Assembly (NCBI RefSeq): GCF_022539315.1
Contig: NC_066316.1
Coordinates: 66,699,494 to 66,763,493, forward strand
Source of the DNA: Serinus canaria
Lineage: Eukaryota > Chordata > Aves > Passeriformes > Fringillidae
DNA: 64,000 nucleotides
Direction of reading: 5' to 3'
Positions 13,101 to 26,013 of the stretch are shown here, one piece after another. The position numbers and the translations under genes are program-made. Position 1 is the stretch's first letter. Every line of letters begins with the position of its first letter. The notes below the pieces were generated by a model, which worked only from the letters and a program-made list of their open reading frames with translations, did no database searches and was not told the DNA's origin.

Positions 13101-13653
13101 TATGGCAGCAACTGGCTTGTTTACAAATTTTGAGCAATTACGTGCTGAGAAAGTCCACTTCAGAGAACCACGTTTACTTTATTGTTGGAGAGATGAAGTG
13201 GTTTGTGTTCGGGGCTTTTTTTCTTCCAGTTCGAAGTGGATGGTTAAGCACTAGAAAAGGTGGGTTCAACCTCACTTTCAGGTTCTCAAATCTGAGATTG
13301 CAGCACCAGCAGTTTCTACATTAACTTGCAGTTTGTCCCATTTGAGGAAAAATGGCCACAGACAGGTCTACATTATAAAATGATGTCAGTATAAATTTTT
13401 CACTTGCATTTGTGAACAAAATTACACCGCAAAACACTTTCTTAAAGAAAAACAATCGTACTGCAAATACAGTTTGTTTCATAATATGACTGAGGCAATT
13501 TAGGAAAATGTCTCAATACTACTATCAAAAAACAAGCCCTTTGCAGTGTTTTGCCAAACATAACTGCAGAAAATCTACAGTGATATAGATGAGACACAAG
13601 AACTTAACAAAGACAAGTCTTTCATGGGTGGTTCATACAGCTTTGTGACACTG
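10179..13653. other. Non-coding stretch, no gene seen
   Basis: No gene or transposon is recognised. A 97-codon open frame at 11943-12236 overlaps an AATAAA hexamer at 12191-12196 and a T/G-rich stretch just after it. This arrangement resembles a polyadenylation site but is common by chance in AT-rich DNA. Runs of A near 10500 and 12390 are short. Confidence 0.55.
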
Positions 13654-14141
13654 TGTTGTGGTTTAACCCTCACCAGCAACCAAGCCCCACACTGCCACTC
13701 AGTCTCTTCTTCAGGGAATGCAAAAGCTGTGCAGAAAGTAAGGCAAAATAAGGAATTAATTCACTGCTTCCATGGGCAAGCAGGTGTTCATCTATCTCCA
13801 AGGGTCTTACCACACATTGTAGGGGCTTGAGAAGGCAAAACCCATGGTCCCAAATACCCCCCCTTCCTCTTTCTTCCTCTCACTTTATACACTGAGCATG
13901 ATAGCTCATGGTCTGGAATATCCCTGTGGTCAGCTGGGGTCACCTGTCCCAACTATGTCTCCTCCCAGCCTCCTGTGCATCCCCAGCCTCCCGGGCAACA
14001 TGCCATTGTGAGCAGCAGGAAAGGCCTTGGCTCTGCTCAGCAATAACAGAAACATCTCTATATATTCTATACTGTACTCAGCACAAATCCAAAACACAGT
14101 CCTGTGAAGATGATTAACCCCACCCCAGCCAAACAAGTGCA
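13654..14141 (+). mobile_element. Solo LTR of an avian endogenous retrovirus (about 490 bp)
   Basis: The element starts TGTTGTGGTTTAACCC, a very characteristic LTR start in birds, and ends CCCCAGCCAAACAAGTGCA, again giving TG...CA termini. Internal landmarks recalled from the family are GGTCTGGAATATCCCTGTGG near 13911, GGCCTTGGCTCTGCTCAGCA near 14023, and CAGCACAAATCCAAAACA near 14079. There is no adjacent retroviral coding sequence, so this is a solo LTR. I could not see a clean target-site duplication (CACTG before, TGATA after), so it is probably old or one boundary is off by a few bases. Subfamily not assigned. Confidence 0.85.
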
Positions 14142-16784
14142 TGATAATAAAAAAGCAAACCTTTTTCTTTGGACAGGGGAAAAATGTTTGATGATGTGCC
14201 ATATGATGGGTCAGCAGAAAACTTGCTCATAAGTCTGAAGACCTCGTAGGTGTAGACTGTGAAAAGAATGGTTCAAACCTTGATGATGTCAAAGCTGGGG
14301 TAGATGTATTCCCCAGCTTCTTCCACTCACTTCCAGTCTTTAAGTAACAAATGAAAAGCCACTGACTCTAATCAAGACAACAAAACGTGGAGGTAACCCC
14401 AGCTTTCTTTGGATGCTAACCTCTATGCATTGATAGACCCTTCCCTCCCCTTTTGCAGCCAGAAATGTTCCTTCCTCTGTCTGCCAGTGAATAAACTCGG
14501 CACAGCTGTGCCAGCCATGCTCCAGTGCACGTCCTTCAGTGAGGGCCAGGCAGCTGTGGCCTCTCCCCAGTGAAGGCTGGCCATTTGGCTAGGAGCCTTG
14601 GAAGCACTCCTATAGATCACATCAGGAAAAAAATACCAGGCACATGTGATGGCTGGGAAAATCAGTCTGGCAATAGAATTAAGAGTCCACAACCTAACAA
14701 TGATTCCTTTAATATGCTGTGGATTGGTAATGTTTTTGAACATAGTAAAAGAGAATAGCCCAGAGTACCTGCAGAGGGGGAGGAGGAGGGGACAATGCCT
14801 TTATTGTCTTTTAACAAAAACAGTTCTGAAATGTACCTTAGTAAAACTCATAGCTTGGAATCTTTTTTGTTTCCAGTTCAGGCCTGATGCGCAGCATGTT
14901 TCCCTAGCTTTGCTCTGTCCTTAATTGCAGACTGAAGACTTTTGTGCTGAGGGCAGTTTACCACTGAAAGGAGAAAAAAATTGTTGAATGTTTGAAAAGC
15001 TGATTGACAAGGAACTTTTTTCCCCCTGATCTTTTAAATGCTTTCAGCAGTGCTTCCTTATAATCCTAGACAATGCCACTGACCCTTTTACAAATCATTG
15101 TACACACTGAAGACTGAAATTTTATACACTGTTAAAGTCAAGATTTTTGGCCAGGTTTTGACAGCTGTTATTCTAAAACAATGTTTTGGCTCTCATCAAA
15201 AATATGACTTTATTTCCTTTTGGGTTTTTACCAGGAACCATATGACTGTTTGATAGATGTGGAGGAGGGGTGGGAGCAAGAAGCTCTTTCAGCTGCTCTC
15301 CCAGTAGAGCTCAGACTGCAATATGGAATGATGAAGGAATCTCATTTATCCAGGGCATTGGCTGTGTGGTAGGTGGTCCCTGAACTACTGTTTGAAGGGA
15401 GGTGAAAGTCATATTTTTGTTGCATATTTATTATCAAAGATCATGTCCTGAACCACAGGGCAAGTGCATGAGACAACACTTTGATTTTCTACTCTTCTCT
15501 GAGAAAAATTAAAAGCTACTCATGCACAAGTCGGTATTTAGGTTGCTGAAAGAGTCAGAAGTTGAACTACCAGCAGATCCATGAGAGCCCAGGGTGGAAC
15601 TAAGTCAGGTGGGGGTAACATATGCCCTCACCAGCACATTGCAATTACTTGCTCGAGTACCTGACATTCCTTAGCAGGGCCTCAGCCTGGCTTTGGACCA
15701 CAGGTAATTGCTGTGGTTGCTTTTGCCAAAGCCTTTTCTGATTAAAGATCACATCAGTGTCAGAGGTGGTCTGAGCATGTTCATGCTGGGCAGCCTGAGC
15801 TGTCACTGCCCCTGAATCTGTAACCCAGCACAGTCTGAAAGGTGACACGAGCTGAGGAGGGCTTTGAGATCCTGCCAGGTTTCACTGGAAAATCATTATT
15901 GTCTGCAGCAGGTGGTAACTTAAGAGCATAGAAATAATTTCTGTGGGGATCAAAATAAGTTGTTTAAGTATTAGTGTTGGTTGGGATTTCCAGAAATGAA
16001 GCATAGTGCCTATTATAGTATAACCTGAACTAAACCACACATGTTTGAAATTGTCATTTAAAGGTCTCTTTTAAATATTGAGCAAAAAAATTTATGTGGA
16101 AGCTCTCAGATGAACTCTGATCTAACTCCAATGAGCTTTGTGCAGGTTATCACACACTTGGTTCTAGTAACCAGCCTAGCTAACTGAATTCTGTCCATCT
16201 CAACCAAATACTGCAGAGTAATTGGCCACAGCAGCATTAATTCAGTCATTTGCCACTGTTCTTTCAGCAAAATATGACTGTTCTGAAATTCTCCATACCT
16301 AGAATGAGCACGTAAATTCTGGGTGTAGGGACTGAAATGTATGCAAACACAGATTCTTAGAAAACAGAAAAACTAAATAAATCCTTTGTTTCCCCTTGGT
16401 AGGATGTCAGCAAGGAAAGGCAAAGTGTCTAGTAAATAAAATAATAGGAGACCATGGCACTGGTTGAAAAGCATAAGTAAACTCCAAAATGTGGAAAAAA
16501 GTGCTTAAATAATTGCTTTTCCTATAACTTGGAAAGGCTATGGCTTAGGGTAAATGTCTGAAACTTAGGATGCGTTTGCTTTTCCTGTATTTATTCTACC
16601 AAGTCACTTCTGATTATTTCATTCACTGTAAACGTTATTTTCACTGACATTTTAAGGAACAAAACCAAATATTGAGGCATTAAGTTTCAGATTCCTTCTG
16701 AAAGTTTTCATTCTGCTCTCACTTTTTGTGACTCTTTGGACACAGAAGACAAAATCTCTGCAATGACAGGAGCCCTTCAACCTT
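14142..16784. other. Non-coding stretch, no gene seen
   Basis: Open frames of up to 106 codons (14423-14743, minus) lie in a patch of higher GC around 14420-14780 but show no recognisable domain. No repeat family is recognised. Confidence 0.55.
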
Positions 16785-16869
16785 TCATAGAATCACAGAC
16801 TGTTTTGGAAGGGATCATCTAGTTCAAACACCCCTGCTGTGGGCAGGCACAATTTCATTAGTTCAGTCT
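16785..16869 (-). mobile_element. CR1 LINE 3'-terminal fragment
   Basis: Read on the minus strand this is a CR1 3' end. On the plus strand it appears as TCATAGAATCACAGA, then TTGGAAGGGATCATCTAG, TTCAAACACCCCTGCTGTGG and GCAGGCACAATTTCATTAG, the reverse complement of the usual CR1 tail. The copy is about 85 bp long and 5'-truncated, with no coding sequence left. Confidence 0.85.
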
Positions 16870-18300
16870 GCCATTTATGGATTCAGCATGTGGGAATCAG
16901 GATATTAGTGCCACAGATCTATGACTTGTCTCTCTACTTAGTTTAGGGAAATTACTTTTTACCAGGAGAAAAAGCTAACAAACAAGTAAACAGGCACACA
17001 AAGATAAACAACCAAAAAAAAAACCCCACATTGACTGGGTTTTTAATAATGTATTGACTTCTTTATAAAGTTTGAAAGGAAAAACATGACTTAGATGTAA
17101 TATAAAATAGCATTTTCTTGCCTAGCAAAGTTGTTTGATAACATTGCCTGTAAAGAGGCCCTAAGTGGACTCCAGGATAATGTCTTGTGCTCCTGAACAG
17201 CATCAGAAAATTATTACATCATTCTTGGCATTTATCAAGTTTTCCTTCTTTTTCACTTGGGTGTACTCCCTACCCTGGGCATGTGAGAATGTTAGCAAGC
17301 TACATTGAGAAGAGATCTGAGTGCCAAGTGGCTGGAGTGGTCTCTTCAGGACTCATAGTCCATTGGCCAGAAAGCAGATAAACTGGGCATTGAAGGTCAG
17401 TTGCTAAAGAGACTTGTATTTTTTGTCTATATATTCTATTGTTGCAAGTTTCAGTCCTCTCCAGGAAGGAGAGAAGGAGCAGGATGGGACCACTTGAGCC
17501 CTTTACGGGCCCTGGTACCGGCAGCATGCTCTGACTGCAGCGAATCCATGAGCACAGGCATGGCTGTTCTCTGCATGTACGTGTGTGTGTGTGCGTGTGT
17601 GTGTGTGTGTGTGTATGTCTGTGTGTCTGTGTGTCTGTGTGTGTGTGCACCTACCAGGAACACTCACCCAGCCAGATGGATGGCTGGGATCAGGGAAGGG
17701 ACTTGGAACATCCTCACCTCTGTAGAGCCAGAGGAGGGGGATCAGCTGGGACCTCCACCCCGTCAGGCTCAGCTATCTGAAACCAGTGAAGGAGATGCAA
17801 GCTCTAGACAATCTCCTCCAGATCTTTAATGTCTCTAATCTTAGAGTGTCTTCTTGATATCTATCTTCAATTTAAGATTACTGCTTCCTGTCCAACAGCT
17901 ATAAACATGAATACAGATAATTTCAACTTTACATTTTTTTTCTCTGCTAGAGAGCATCAAAGGATGGCAAATACATTTGGAGACCAATGCAATTTAAGAA
18001 AGTACACAAAGTCTGCTGTGGTTAATTGGAAATATGCATGGTTCTCTCCAGAGTGCTGTTGCCATCCTGGTGATATTTAATGTTTCCCAATGCTGTTTCA
18101 GCTTCATATTCTGTATATTTAATAGACTTGGCCCTTGTTACAGCACTTAATAGACCGAGCAGGTCTGGCCTGTGGCCCAAGGAAAACCTTACTGAACTCC
18201 ACCTGTTACATCCCTCCATCCCAGCTAAGAGTCATTCCCAGACACTCTTTGGGTACACTTATCCAGCAGGATTGTGTCCAACAGTGGTTTCACCAAGACC
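16870..18300. other. Non-coding stretch around a TG microsatellite
   Basis: No gene is recognised. The open frame at 17401-17829 (plus, 142 codons) is carried through by the TG repeat at 17577-17648, and the minus-strand frames there are its shadows. The rest is unassigned. Confidence 0.55.
17577..17648. repeat. Interrupted (TG)n microsatellite
   Basis: About 70 bp of TG dinucleotides are broken by GC, AT and CTG interruptions, the last forming a small TGTGTGTC-like higher-order pattern. Alternating purine-pyrimidine sequence of this kind can adopt Z-DNA. Interruptions suggest an old, partly stabilised array. Confidence 0.95.
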
Positions 18301-18329
18301 ATAGCTCCCTGGTGTGGCTGTGAGCATGA

Positions 18330-18500
18330 CACCTGAGAGAGTATCAAAATCTCCGTTAAAGTAAGGATGAGTGATACTACTGTTTCCCTGCTGCTCTGTC
18401 CTGTTATCCTGTCATGAAATAGAATTGGGTTAGTTTGACAAACCTGTTCTTGACAAATCCATGTTGGCTGCTACACGACTCCTTTTGTTACGCTAGGAGC
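18330..18500 (-). mobile_element. Decayed LINE (CR1-like) reverse-transcriptase fragment
   Basis: On the minus strand, with frameshifts, the translation shows ESCSSQHGFVKNR near 18490-18440, which resembles the CR1 reverse-transcriptase motif SQHGFxKGxSCLTNL. Further on, DRITG, then a YFNGDFDTLS segment near 18350, resemble the YLDFSKAFDTVS motif that follows about 30 residues later in the same domain. Order and spacing agree with an RT palm segment of a non-LTR retrotransposon. Frameshifts and stops show it is long dead. Similarity may extend to either side (about 18100-18650) but I could not follow it. Confidence 0.6.
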
Positions 18501-21500
18501 TGTTGCACTGAGGGTGACCCCAAGTCAGGGAGTTACTTCATGAGCCAGTCATCCAAGCAGGACTGGAAGGAAGCATTTGGTGATTCAGCCTGCACCTTGA
18601 CAAGCACTTTCAGACACTTTTTGTCACAAACTCCCTGGCATAATATCCAATTCCCTCAGTAATTGAAGCATTAGTATGATATTTCACGCGTTTTGCAACT
18701 TCAGGACAATAGGACTTGGGTTAAGAGGAAGATATATCTTGTATGAAAATGAAGATACATAGTACATTTGGATTACTGCTAAATGAATCCAAAGAATTCC
18801 ATTTAAGAGTATAACTGCCCAATAGCACCAGCAGCTATTGAAGATTAGTCTGTTAGATATATTTGGTTTATATAAGCTTCCTGGAAAGACTCTCATCAAC
18901 TGAGGTTTTTAATTCAGTATATTCTAGTTAAGACTTTTTAATTGAAAGTTTTAATAATACCTCCTAATTTCTCTTTTATTGTTATAATTTTAAATTCCCT
19001 CACAGTTAAATGTACATTGCAATTTTGTAAAATTATTCTAGCATGCAATTTGTTCAAAGCATGTAACATAAATTACAGTTCAACTGCATTGCTTTAGAAG
19101 ACGAAGGTTTCTGTAATTTGTTTGCTGAATGAGGCCTCAGAAATGGGTTTGTTCCTACCTTCCAATACCAACTTCCTCTTGTAATTAATGCAAATAAACT
19201 GGCAGGGCCTCATGTTACTATGATTTGCTATATTCAGAATCTTTCATGATCATGAAAGTTTGTACCCATATGCTTACCAAGATGTGGTGGAGAAGACATT
19301 TCTGTTTGCAAAAATATATTGGCTGGAGTAGACAGAGGTGTGTTCTGCTGCAGAATTATGATTTTATTCACCCGCCCTCTAATTTTCAACCATTTCTCCT
19401 TCAGATTTGGAATTACTCTGGTTGTGACCTAATCCTACTTTTTGGTTCATAACAATTCCAGACTGTTTTTTAAAAAATAAAAATTTATTCTTAATGCAGA
19501 GGGTTTTCTAGGAGGCCATCAATCCAGCAAACTCCAGAATGCTAACTTAAGCAGAGCTTTATTGACATCTCTCATGTCTGCCCCATGAGAAGTAGGGACT
19601 GCAGCTGGGTTAGTATAACTGTGTTTGTTGGAAAACAAATCAAACCACACCTAATTTATTGCTCCTTGCTAACTAGAAAGGTGACAGACATGGAGACACC
19701 TGTGCTTTTCTCCAAGGTTAGAATAGCATATACTCAAACCCCTGTGCTCATAAAATGAATGGAAGTGGCCCTGATATGTTCCTATATCTAAAGACAGTAC
19801 CAGAAAAGACAGAACCAAGGATAAGCTGATGGATGTCAATTTTTTTTTTCTCAAAAGAGCATAAAACAAGTGTGGTTGACTGGCTCAATGTGAACTTGGT
19901 TTTTGGGGGTGATAACTTAATTTTTGTGAATGGTTTTGAGGTTTCTCAGGCTTGTTTGTCATTCCTCTCCTTCTCCAGATTTTTTCAGGAGGACTGTGGT
20001 ATAGAACAACCACAGACAACAATTGTCCCAGATTCACCCAGCACAGAGGATGTACTGCAGAGTTGTTCCATTTGGCTCAAATTCAGAGGCACATGTACTG
20101 GCACCAAAATAAAGAAATCCACAGGCAAAATCATTCCTGCAACTTGATCACTATCAAATGTGAAAAGAAAAAATAGGGAAGGGGTGTGAAGAACTGTTGT
20201 TTAAACTTCTCTCATAACAGGCCAGTAACAACTATATGTCTTAGAAGCCGCAGTTTTGTGATATCTTTATATGACTAAAACTGTAGCTAGTAATAATACT
20301 ACCTCAAGTGTTTACGCAAAAAAAAATTAAAAAAAAAATCTGTGTCTAAATACTTTCTCTATGAGGAACAATAGAAGTATTTTAAAAAGAAACCCCATAA
20401 GTCTAAAGTAATTAAAAATTTTGAAATTTCACCATTTTCCACATTATTCTGGAAGACAGTATTAAATGAATGGGCATTCATTGGTTGACTAAGTGATTAC
20501 AGGGGAATACTTACTAATAATTTATTTTTTGCTTAATTTGTAGAAAAAAGACTTTTTATTAATTTTCAGTGACAAACATCTTTCACAAAGTTCAGATTTC
20601 ACTGTGAAAGCAGAAATCTCCCTGAGTAACTCTATTTTCTAGCTATGAATCTAATGTTTTCATAATTAAGAGATTTGGTGTTAGAGTTGTGAGACATAGT
20701 GAAATAATAATGAAAAAGCTCCATGCATGAATATGTTCAATGGACATACTGAAAAATTTACTTTTGCACAGGTTCATTGTAAAAAGTGGTGGCCAGATCT
20801 GAAAGCACTCAAGGGCTTAAAGAGTTGAAGGATGCAGAGGAGCATAGGTTATGAAGGATATGCAGCCTGAAGAATTTTTCAGAGTATTATAAGGCTTAAG
20901 TAAGTTTGAGAAAACTAGAAATTTTCATTTTTTCTGATGAACAGTTTATTGTGAAATACTTTTGTACTTGATACACATTTCCAGATCTCATCATCTGCTA
21001 ATACTTCAGCTATTTGTCTTTCTTCTTTTATTGTTTGCCTCTCTAAGTCAACTCAACATGTTGTTTATAATTGCTGACAGTCTCTCTGTTAGACATGCAC
21101 TACATCCCTCCCAAATCTGCTTGTATCTTTTACACAAAATAAAGCTGCTCTTATTACAGCCAATAATGGCTGTTAGCCAATCTCAGAACCAGTACTTCTG
21201 CTGCTTCTTCTTTGACCAGCTTCTCTGTTTATCCTCCCTTGTGATTCATTTCTCTGCAACCTCATCACAAAACCAAATACAATTATTCTCTTACTGACTC
21301 CCAGACGTGTATTCTAGACTGATCTGCTTCTCTCTAGACCAAGAGTCACTCAAGGAGAAACCTAAAGAAGTTTCATCCTCTCCCTCCCCACACCTTCATT
21401 TGACAATATTTTCACTGCTTATTTTTTCTGATCTGTGTCTTGCTTGCCCCCTCTAACTCAGACCCTTCTGTAGGTCTCTCTGCCTAGGCTTTGCCCAAAT

Positions 21501-21844
21501 ATTAGTCTCTGTCAGAAAAATATGCTTAAGAACATTCCTGTCTGAACTAAATTAAACTAAAGCATTCAACTAAAGAATGAAACTCCATCAAATTCAAACC
21601 ATCTTGCATCTTTTCTTCTTCTCCCTGATGCATATTATCATGTCAGATCCATTCTAAATGCTGCAATATAAGACATTTTCCGCAATGATCATGTCACATG
21701 TCTCTGTACATTCCTCTGCTTGTTAACCCTTCTTCCTTATCAAACTTAATCTGTTTGTCTTCCTTTCAGAAGGTTCTACCTGCATCTTCACTGAAACCTT
21801 ATTTTTCATTTAAGACTCTGGGTGCAGATTTTATCTCTCTCTAG
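18501..21844. other. Non-coding AT-rich stretch, no gene seen
   Basis: No gene or well-defined repeat is recognised. Open frames such as 19833-20147 (104 codons) and 20962-21297 (111 codons) are unremarkable in composition and match no family I know. A short perfect palindrome (AATGAATG, GG, CATTCATT) lies at about 20466-20483. The stretch from 21300 to 21840 is pyrimidine-rich. Confidence 0.55.
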
Positions 21845-22091
21845 TCCCTCCAAAGAAGCGGTTGCTCGGATACTGGCTGGGCATCAGTCTGCTGGTAGGA
21901 GGTGTTGAATGCTTGCTTTTGAATCACTTGGATTTTTTTTCCTCAGCTTTTCCTCCATGTATTCAAGTGTCTTTATCTTGACCCATGAGTTTTTCTCACT
22001 TTTCCTATTCCAATTCTCTCTTGCATCCTACTATGGGGGTGAGAAAGTGACTGATCGGTGCTTAGCTGCTGGCCAGGGTCAACACATCACA
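21845..22091 (-). mobile_element. Truncated ERV LTR, reverse orientation
   Basis: Read on the minus strand from 22091, the sequence begins TGTGATGTGTTGACCC. It continues GGCCAGCAGCTAAGCACC, then a cytosine-rich stretch, ACTCATGGGTCAAGATAA, and finally GATGCCCAGCCAGTATCCG near 21880. These are landmarks of an avian LTR family related at its start to the one at 13654-14141. The element stops near 21845, so only about the first half of the LTR remains. The partner half and internal retroviral sequence are absent. Confidence 0.75.
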
Positions 22092-25000
22092 TGAGAAAAA
22101 AGTTTAACTTTTTAACCAAAACTTCCTCTGATATAAAAGTATTAGAAATCCTGCAACTTCCAACATTTGATGGCAGCTGTGTAATTCCAGCTGTAGGAAA
22201 ATTTGACATAATTTGAACTAGCTTGTAGTGAAAACTTCTGTATAGCAAACCAGGTAATGAAAAGCTTTTCTCATATCTTCTTTGGACAAGAACTCAAACT
22301 CTTAGACTACAGCTTGAAACTCTTAGACTGCAGTTTGAAATTTCAATCCTTACCAAGTAAGATTTTGAGAAAGAACCAGTGCTCACTTTGGAGTGCACTG
22401 GTGGGCAGGAGATAGCCCTGTTTCATTGCTTTATTTTTTGCCTTTTTTTCCCCCCTTTTTGAGAATTTCTTTTGCTGGTAGAAATAAAATTATATAGAAA
22501 ATAAATGCTGCAAATTATAGTGTTCTTTTCCCATCTTTATCACATGAATCTTAATGCCATAGAAGCACTAAAGAAAATATTTCCAAAAATATGCACATTT
22601 GAAAAACTTTAAAGATTAAAAAAGACTCTTTCTCTTTAAGCAAGTTCAAGCACATTCATTTTCATCAGGTATGACTGTTCATCCTTCATTCCTATTTTTC
22701 AAGGTTAAGAGATCTGGCTGCCATTAAAAGCAGAAAAAATATAGAAATAAGAGAATAAGGAAATAACTGGCAGAGTGTTACTGTCTGGACTATTAAGCTG
22801 GTTAACTCCCTGAAGGGTTTAACTTACATTTCTATACACTGTTATCAAGATGAAAATCAGAGTGAAAATGAACTGGGCTTGACCCAATCAGTAAGATAAT
22901 GTTTCACCACTTGCATAGCAAATGATTCCTGGCAGGTGGCAGGTTTTAGTGAATCAGTATTAAACTTTTTGGCAAACTGAACTTGTGAAGTGACTGCCAG
23001 ACTCAGATGCTTGGGGTAGATCTTCAAGAGACAAAGCATACCAAAATAAAAATTAAATAGCAAAAATAAAAACAAACCCCAAGCAAAAACCCAACAAAAC
23101 AAAATCTTGCTTTATTGAACAAGTATCACAGGCAACCTGGAGACAAAAATATGTCCAAAAGACACCTTGAGCAGTAGTATCCTCAGCATTACCACATCTT
23201 CTCACATGTGTGCAGCACAAGCGAGTCCTTTCAAATGCTATTGTGCTTCTCCAGAAATTGCAGAATAAAACAATTTCTATATCAGCTTGTGGATGAACTA
23301 GTATGATAAAAAAAAATTATGCAATACTTTGGAAGTGTTAATGATTTGTTTAATTTTACACTCCATTCATTATCATGTTGTCATATCTCAAACTACTGAA
23401 GCCATACAAATATAAGCCTAATACTTTGAATGGTGTGTGTAAGTAAGTGTGTTGGTATTTTATTTAAAAAAAATTAAGACAGGTTACTTAGGTGCTGATA
23501 CATATCATAACTTGATAAAATAAAATCTTAAATGTTTTGCTTAGCTTTTATAATCATTAAAGTCTTGTCTTTGATATTGCACGTAGGTTCTCAAAACTCA
23601 GTCTTTTTTATTGCTGACAATTGTAGCATTTTCATTGAAGACATTTCCAGAAAAGAAGCTGTGGAACTCAGCTTTGAACTCAAGAGCAATTTCTGGACCA
23701 ATTTTTCAAGCAGGGTTTGTCTGCATATACATTGATTCATGTTGTAAATGCTGACTTTAGGAAGAGAAGCTGAAATACATATGGAAAGAAAAACAAAAGC
23801 ACCTTGATCAGTTTTGACATAAAGACTCTCTGATTTATGTGCTTTCCTAACAGCATTGGAGGAAATGTCACAAAGGTAAGAAATGAACATATTTTCTATC
23901 ACTAAGAAGTTCTAACCAGTCCGAGATCTTTTTGCCAACTATTTTGCTATACAGACAAAATAGAAAATACAAAGGAAAATCTTTGCACAATCTCCACAGA
24001 GTAGTAAGGACAAAATGGTTGTATTGTACCAGAGTCATGGTCCTTGCTCTTTACTTTGGGAGATTTTTATATTTTTGGAATTAAAAAGTCTTTGGCAAAA
24101 ACTGCATTGACAGGAGGAACTGAATCCAGGACTTGTCATCCCAGGAGAATGTGCTCATTTTCAGAACCCAAATGCAGGACTTTCTGGTTTCCATTAGGCC
24201 CTAAAATCTGTCCATTCTTAAGAAGGAGGAATAGAAAGAAAATGCAACTCAGTGATGTCACTGTGCATTCACTTCTGGGTGGTATTATTCCTCAGAAAAG
24301 TAGGACCAAAGCCCGCAGTCAACACTTTCTATCACCAGGCTGTGATGACAATTATGTGGCTTTTCTCCAGGCTCCTAAAGACATAAAGGAATTTCTGTCT
24401 ATCAATTCCAGCTCTAAAGAGTGACAAAGCCACAAGCTGGTGCTTTAGCCTGAGGAAGCAACCCAAAACATGCTTCTTGGCCAGCTTAGGCTTACCTCTC
24501 TTCGTATGCTGGGCATCAAGCCACCCATGGAGAAGTTCTATTCACATAGCTGCCTTGCTCTGCTCTGTCAATTACAGAGGCAGTCCAAGGGGTCTCATTG
24601 TACTGACTGACACACTGGGGATCTGGACAAATGCATACCTTTGTGAATTCCACAGGACCAAGCACAAAGTCTAAGTTACAAGGGAGATATATGCATATAT
24701 ATATATTTCTGTCTCCACACATTTGAAGAACTTGCAGTCTAAGCCAAAGTTTTGTGAGGAAGTTAGACTAGATTTTGAAATCCGTTGTGAGGGATTTTCA
24801 GAGACAATAAGGACGATAAGCCTGACTCAGTAGGTCTGTATTAGGTAAGGTGACAGACACAACCAAAGCACTACTTGGTATCTGTGCTAAGGACGTGTTA
24901 TACTTGCAAATGGTGACAAACAGTGCTGTCTGTCCAGTCAAGCCACATCATGTGAGACCTATTCTTCTTTGGAAAAGCATAATTAGTTCAAATTCAACCT

Positions 25001-26013
25001 CATATTTACAGTGGTTTCTTTTGTGTTTTCAAATTGAACTTTGTGTTTAGTGTCTTTCCATCCTCTACAACTCAAGGCTTTCCCAGGCAAAATCAGTTTT
25101 TCATTTATTCTTTTTTTAAATTTCTGTTTTTAAAACATGGACAAGAGACCAGAAGTTCAAGAGAGCCATTACAAAGCAAAATAAAACTAAAGCTGGTTGA
25201 AATAATATATAGTCAGATATATTTAATGGTCTAGGAGTCATTTGACTCTTTCTGAATACATGGGTAGCTGTTTCTATAGTTGTACTGGATTTGCCTATGC
25301 TTCAGTATTTATTTTTACACATTTCTGATTGACTGGGTGAGTAGGTACTAATTTTATTGCTAGCTAAAGCTCAATTTAACAAAAGACTAAAGTGTTCACT
25401 TAGCAGTAAGCACTAGAGTAGTGCCATTCATGATATTAAAAGTAGTATATGAATCTTTAAAAGTGAAATTGTTTTCTGCTTAGCTTTGCTGAATGAGTCC
25501 AAATTTTCCATGATCAAGCTACAATTCAGCAGAATCACAGAAGAATTTGGCCATTGTAAAACTAGGTTTCACTGATACATCTGAAAGTAGTTTTTAAAAA
25601 TTATTTTCTTAAAAGCCTATGGATTTCTATATTTGCATTCTGGGCTGGTTTGAATCTCCACTATACTGACCAGCCTTATGGAAAAGCACAAAGTATTTTC
25701 AGATTTTAATATTGGAATTGTTCACTGAGCTTATGCTACACAGATGTCAGAATCAAAATCTGTTGAGGCATTACTGAGAACAGAAAAGTCTTTTTACTGA
25801 CAAGGAATCATGAATTCTCAGCATTTTCAAAATCAGTGCATTTGGAATGGGGTAGAATCCAGCCATATCAGTGGAAAATTTGTTTTTGATTTCAGTAGCT
25901 GTTGCCATTTAAGAGGATGAACATTCATTTAAAAGGATTTAAATTTTTTGTCACCTCTTGTACAACCAGTTTTATTTCAATAGAACTTCTGTGCCACTGA
26001 CTGCTCAAGACAG
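22092..26013. other. Non-coding stretch, no gene seen
   Basis: No gene is recognised. Open frames of 103 codons (23591-23902, minus) and 126 codons (24044-24424, plus) lack recognisable domains. The stretch contains the 21-bp tandem duplication at 22296-22337 and a short TA-rich run near 24690-24708. Confidence 0.55.
22296..22337. repeat. 21-bp imperfect tandem duplication
   Basis: Two adjacent copies of a 21-bp unit beginning AAACTCTTAGACT lie at 22296-22316 and 22317-22337, differing at two positions (TACAGC versus TGCAGT). Both are transitions, so the duplication is not very recent. Confidence 0.85.

Noticed and set aside
17401..17829. 142-codon plus-strand open frame
   Set aside because: It is kept open by the TG microsatellite (Val/Cys repeats), with no recognised domain on either side.
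24044..24424. 126-codon plus-strand frame
   Set aside because: No known motif, no supporting neighbours, ordinary chance length for a GC-richer patch.
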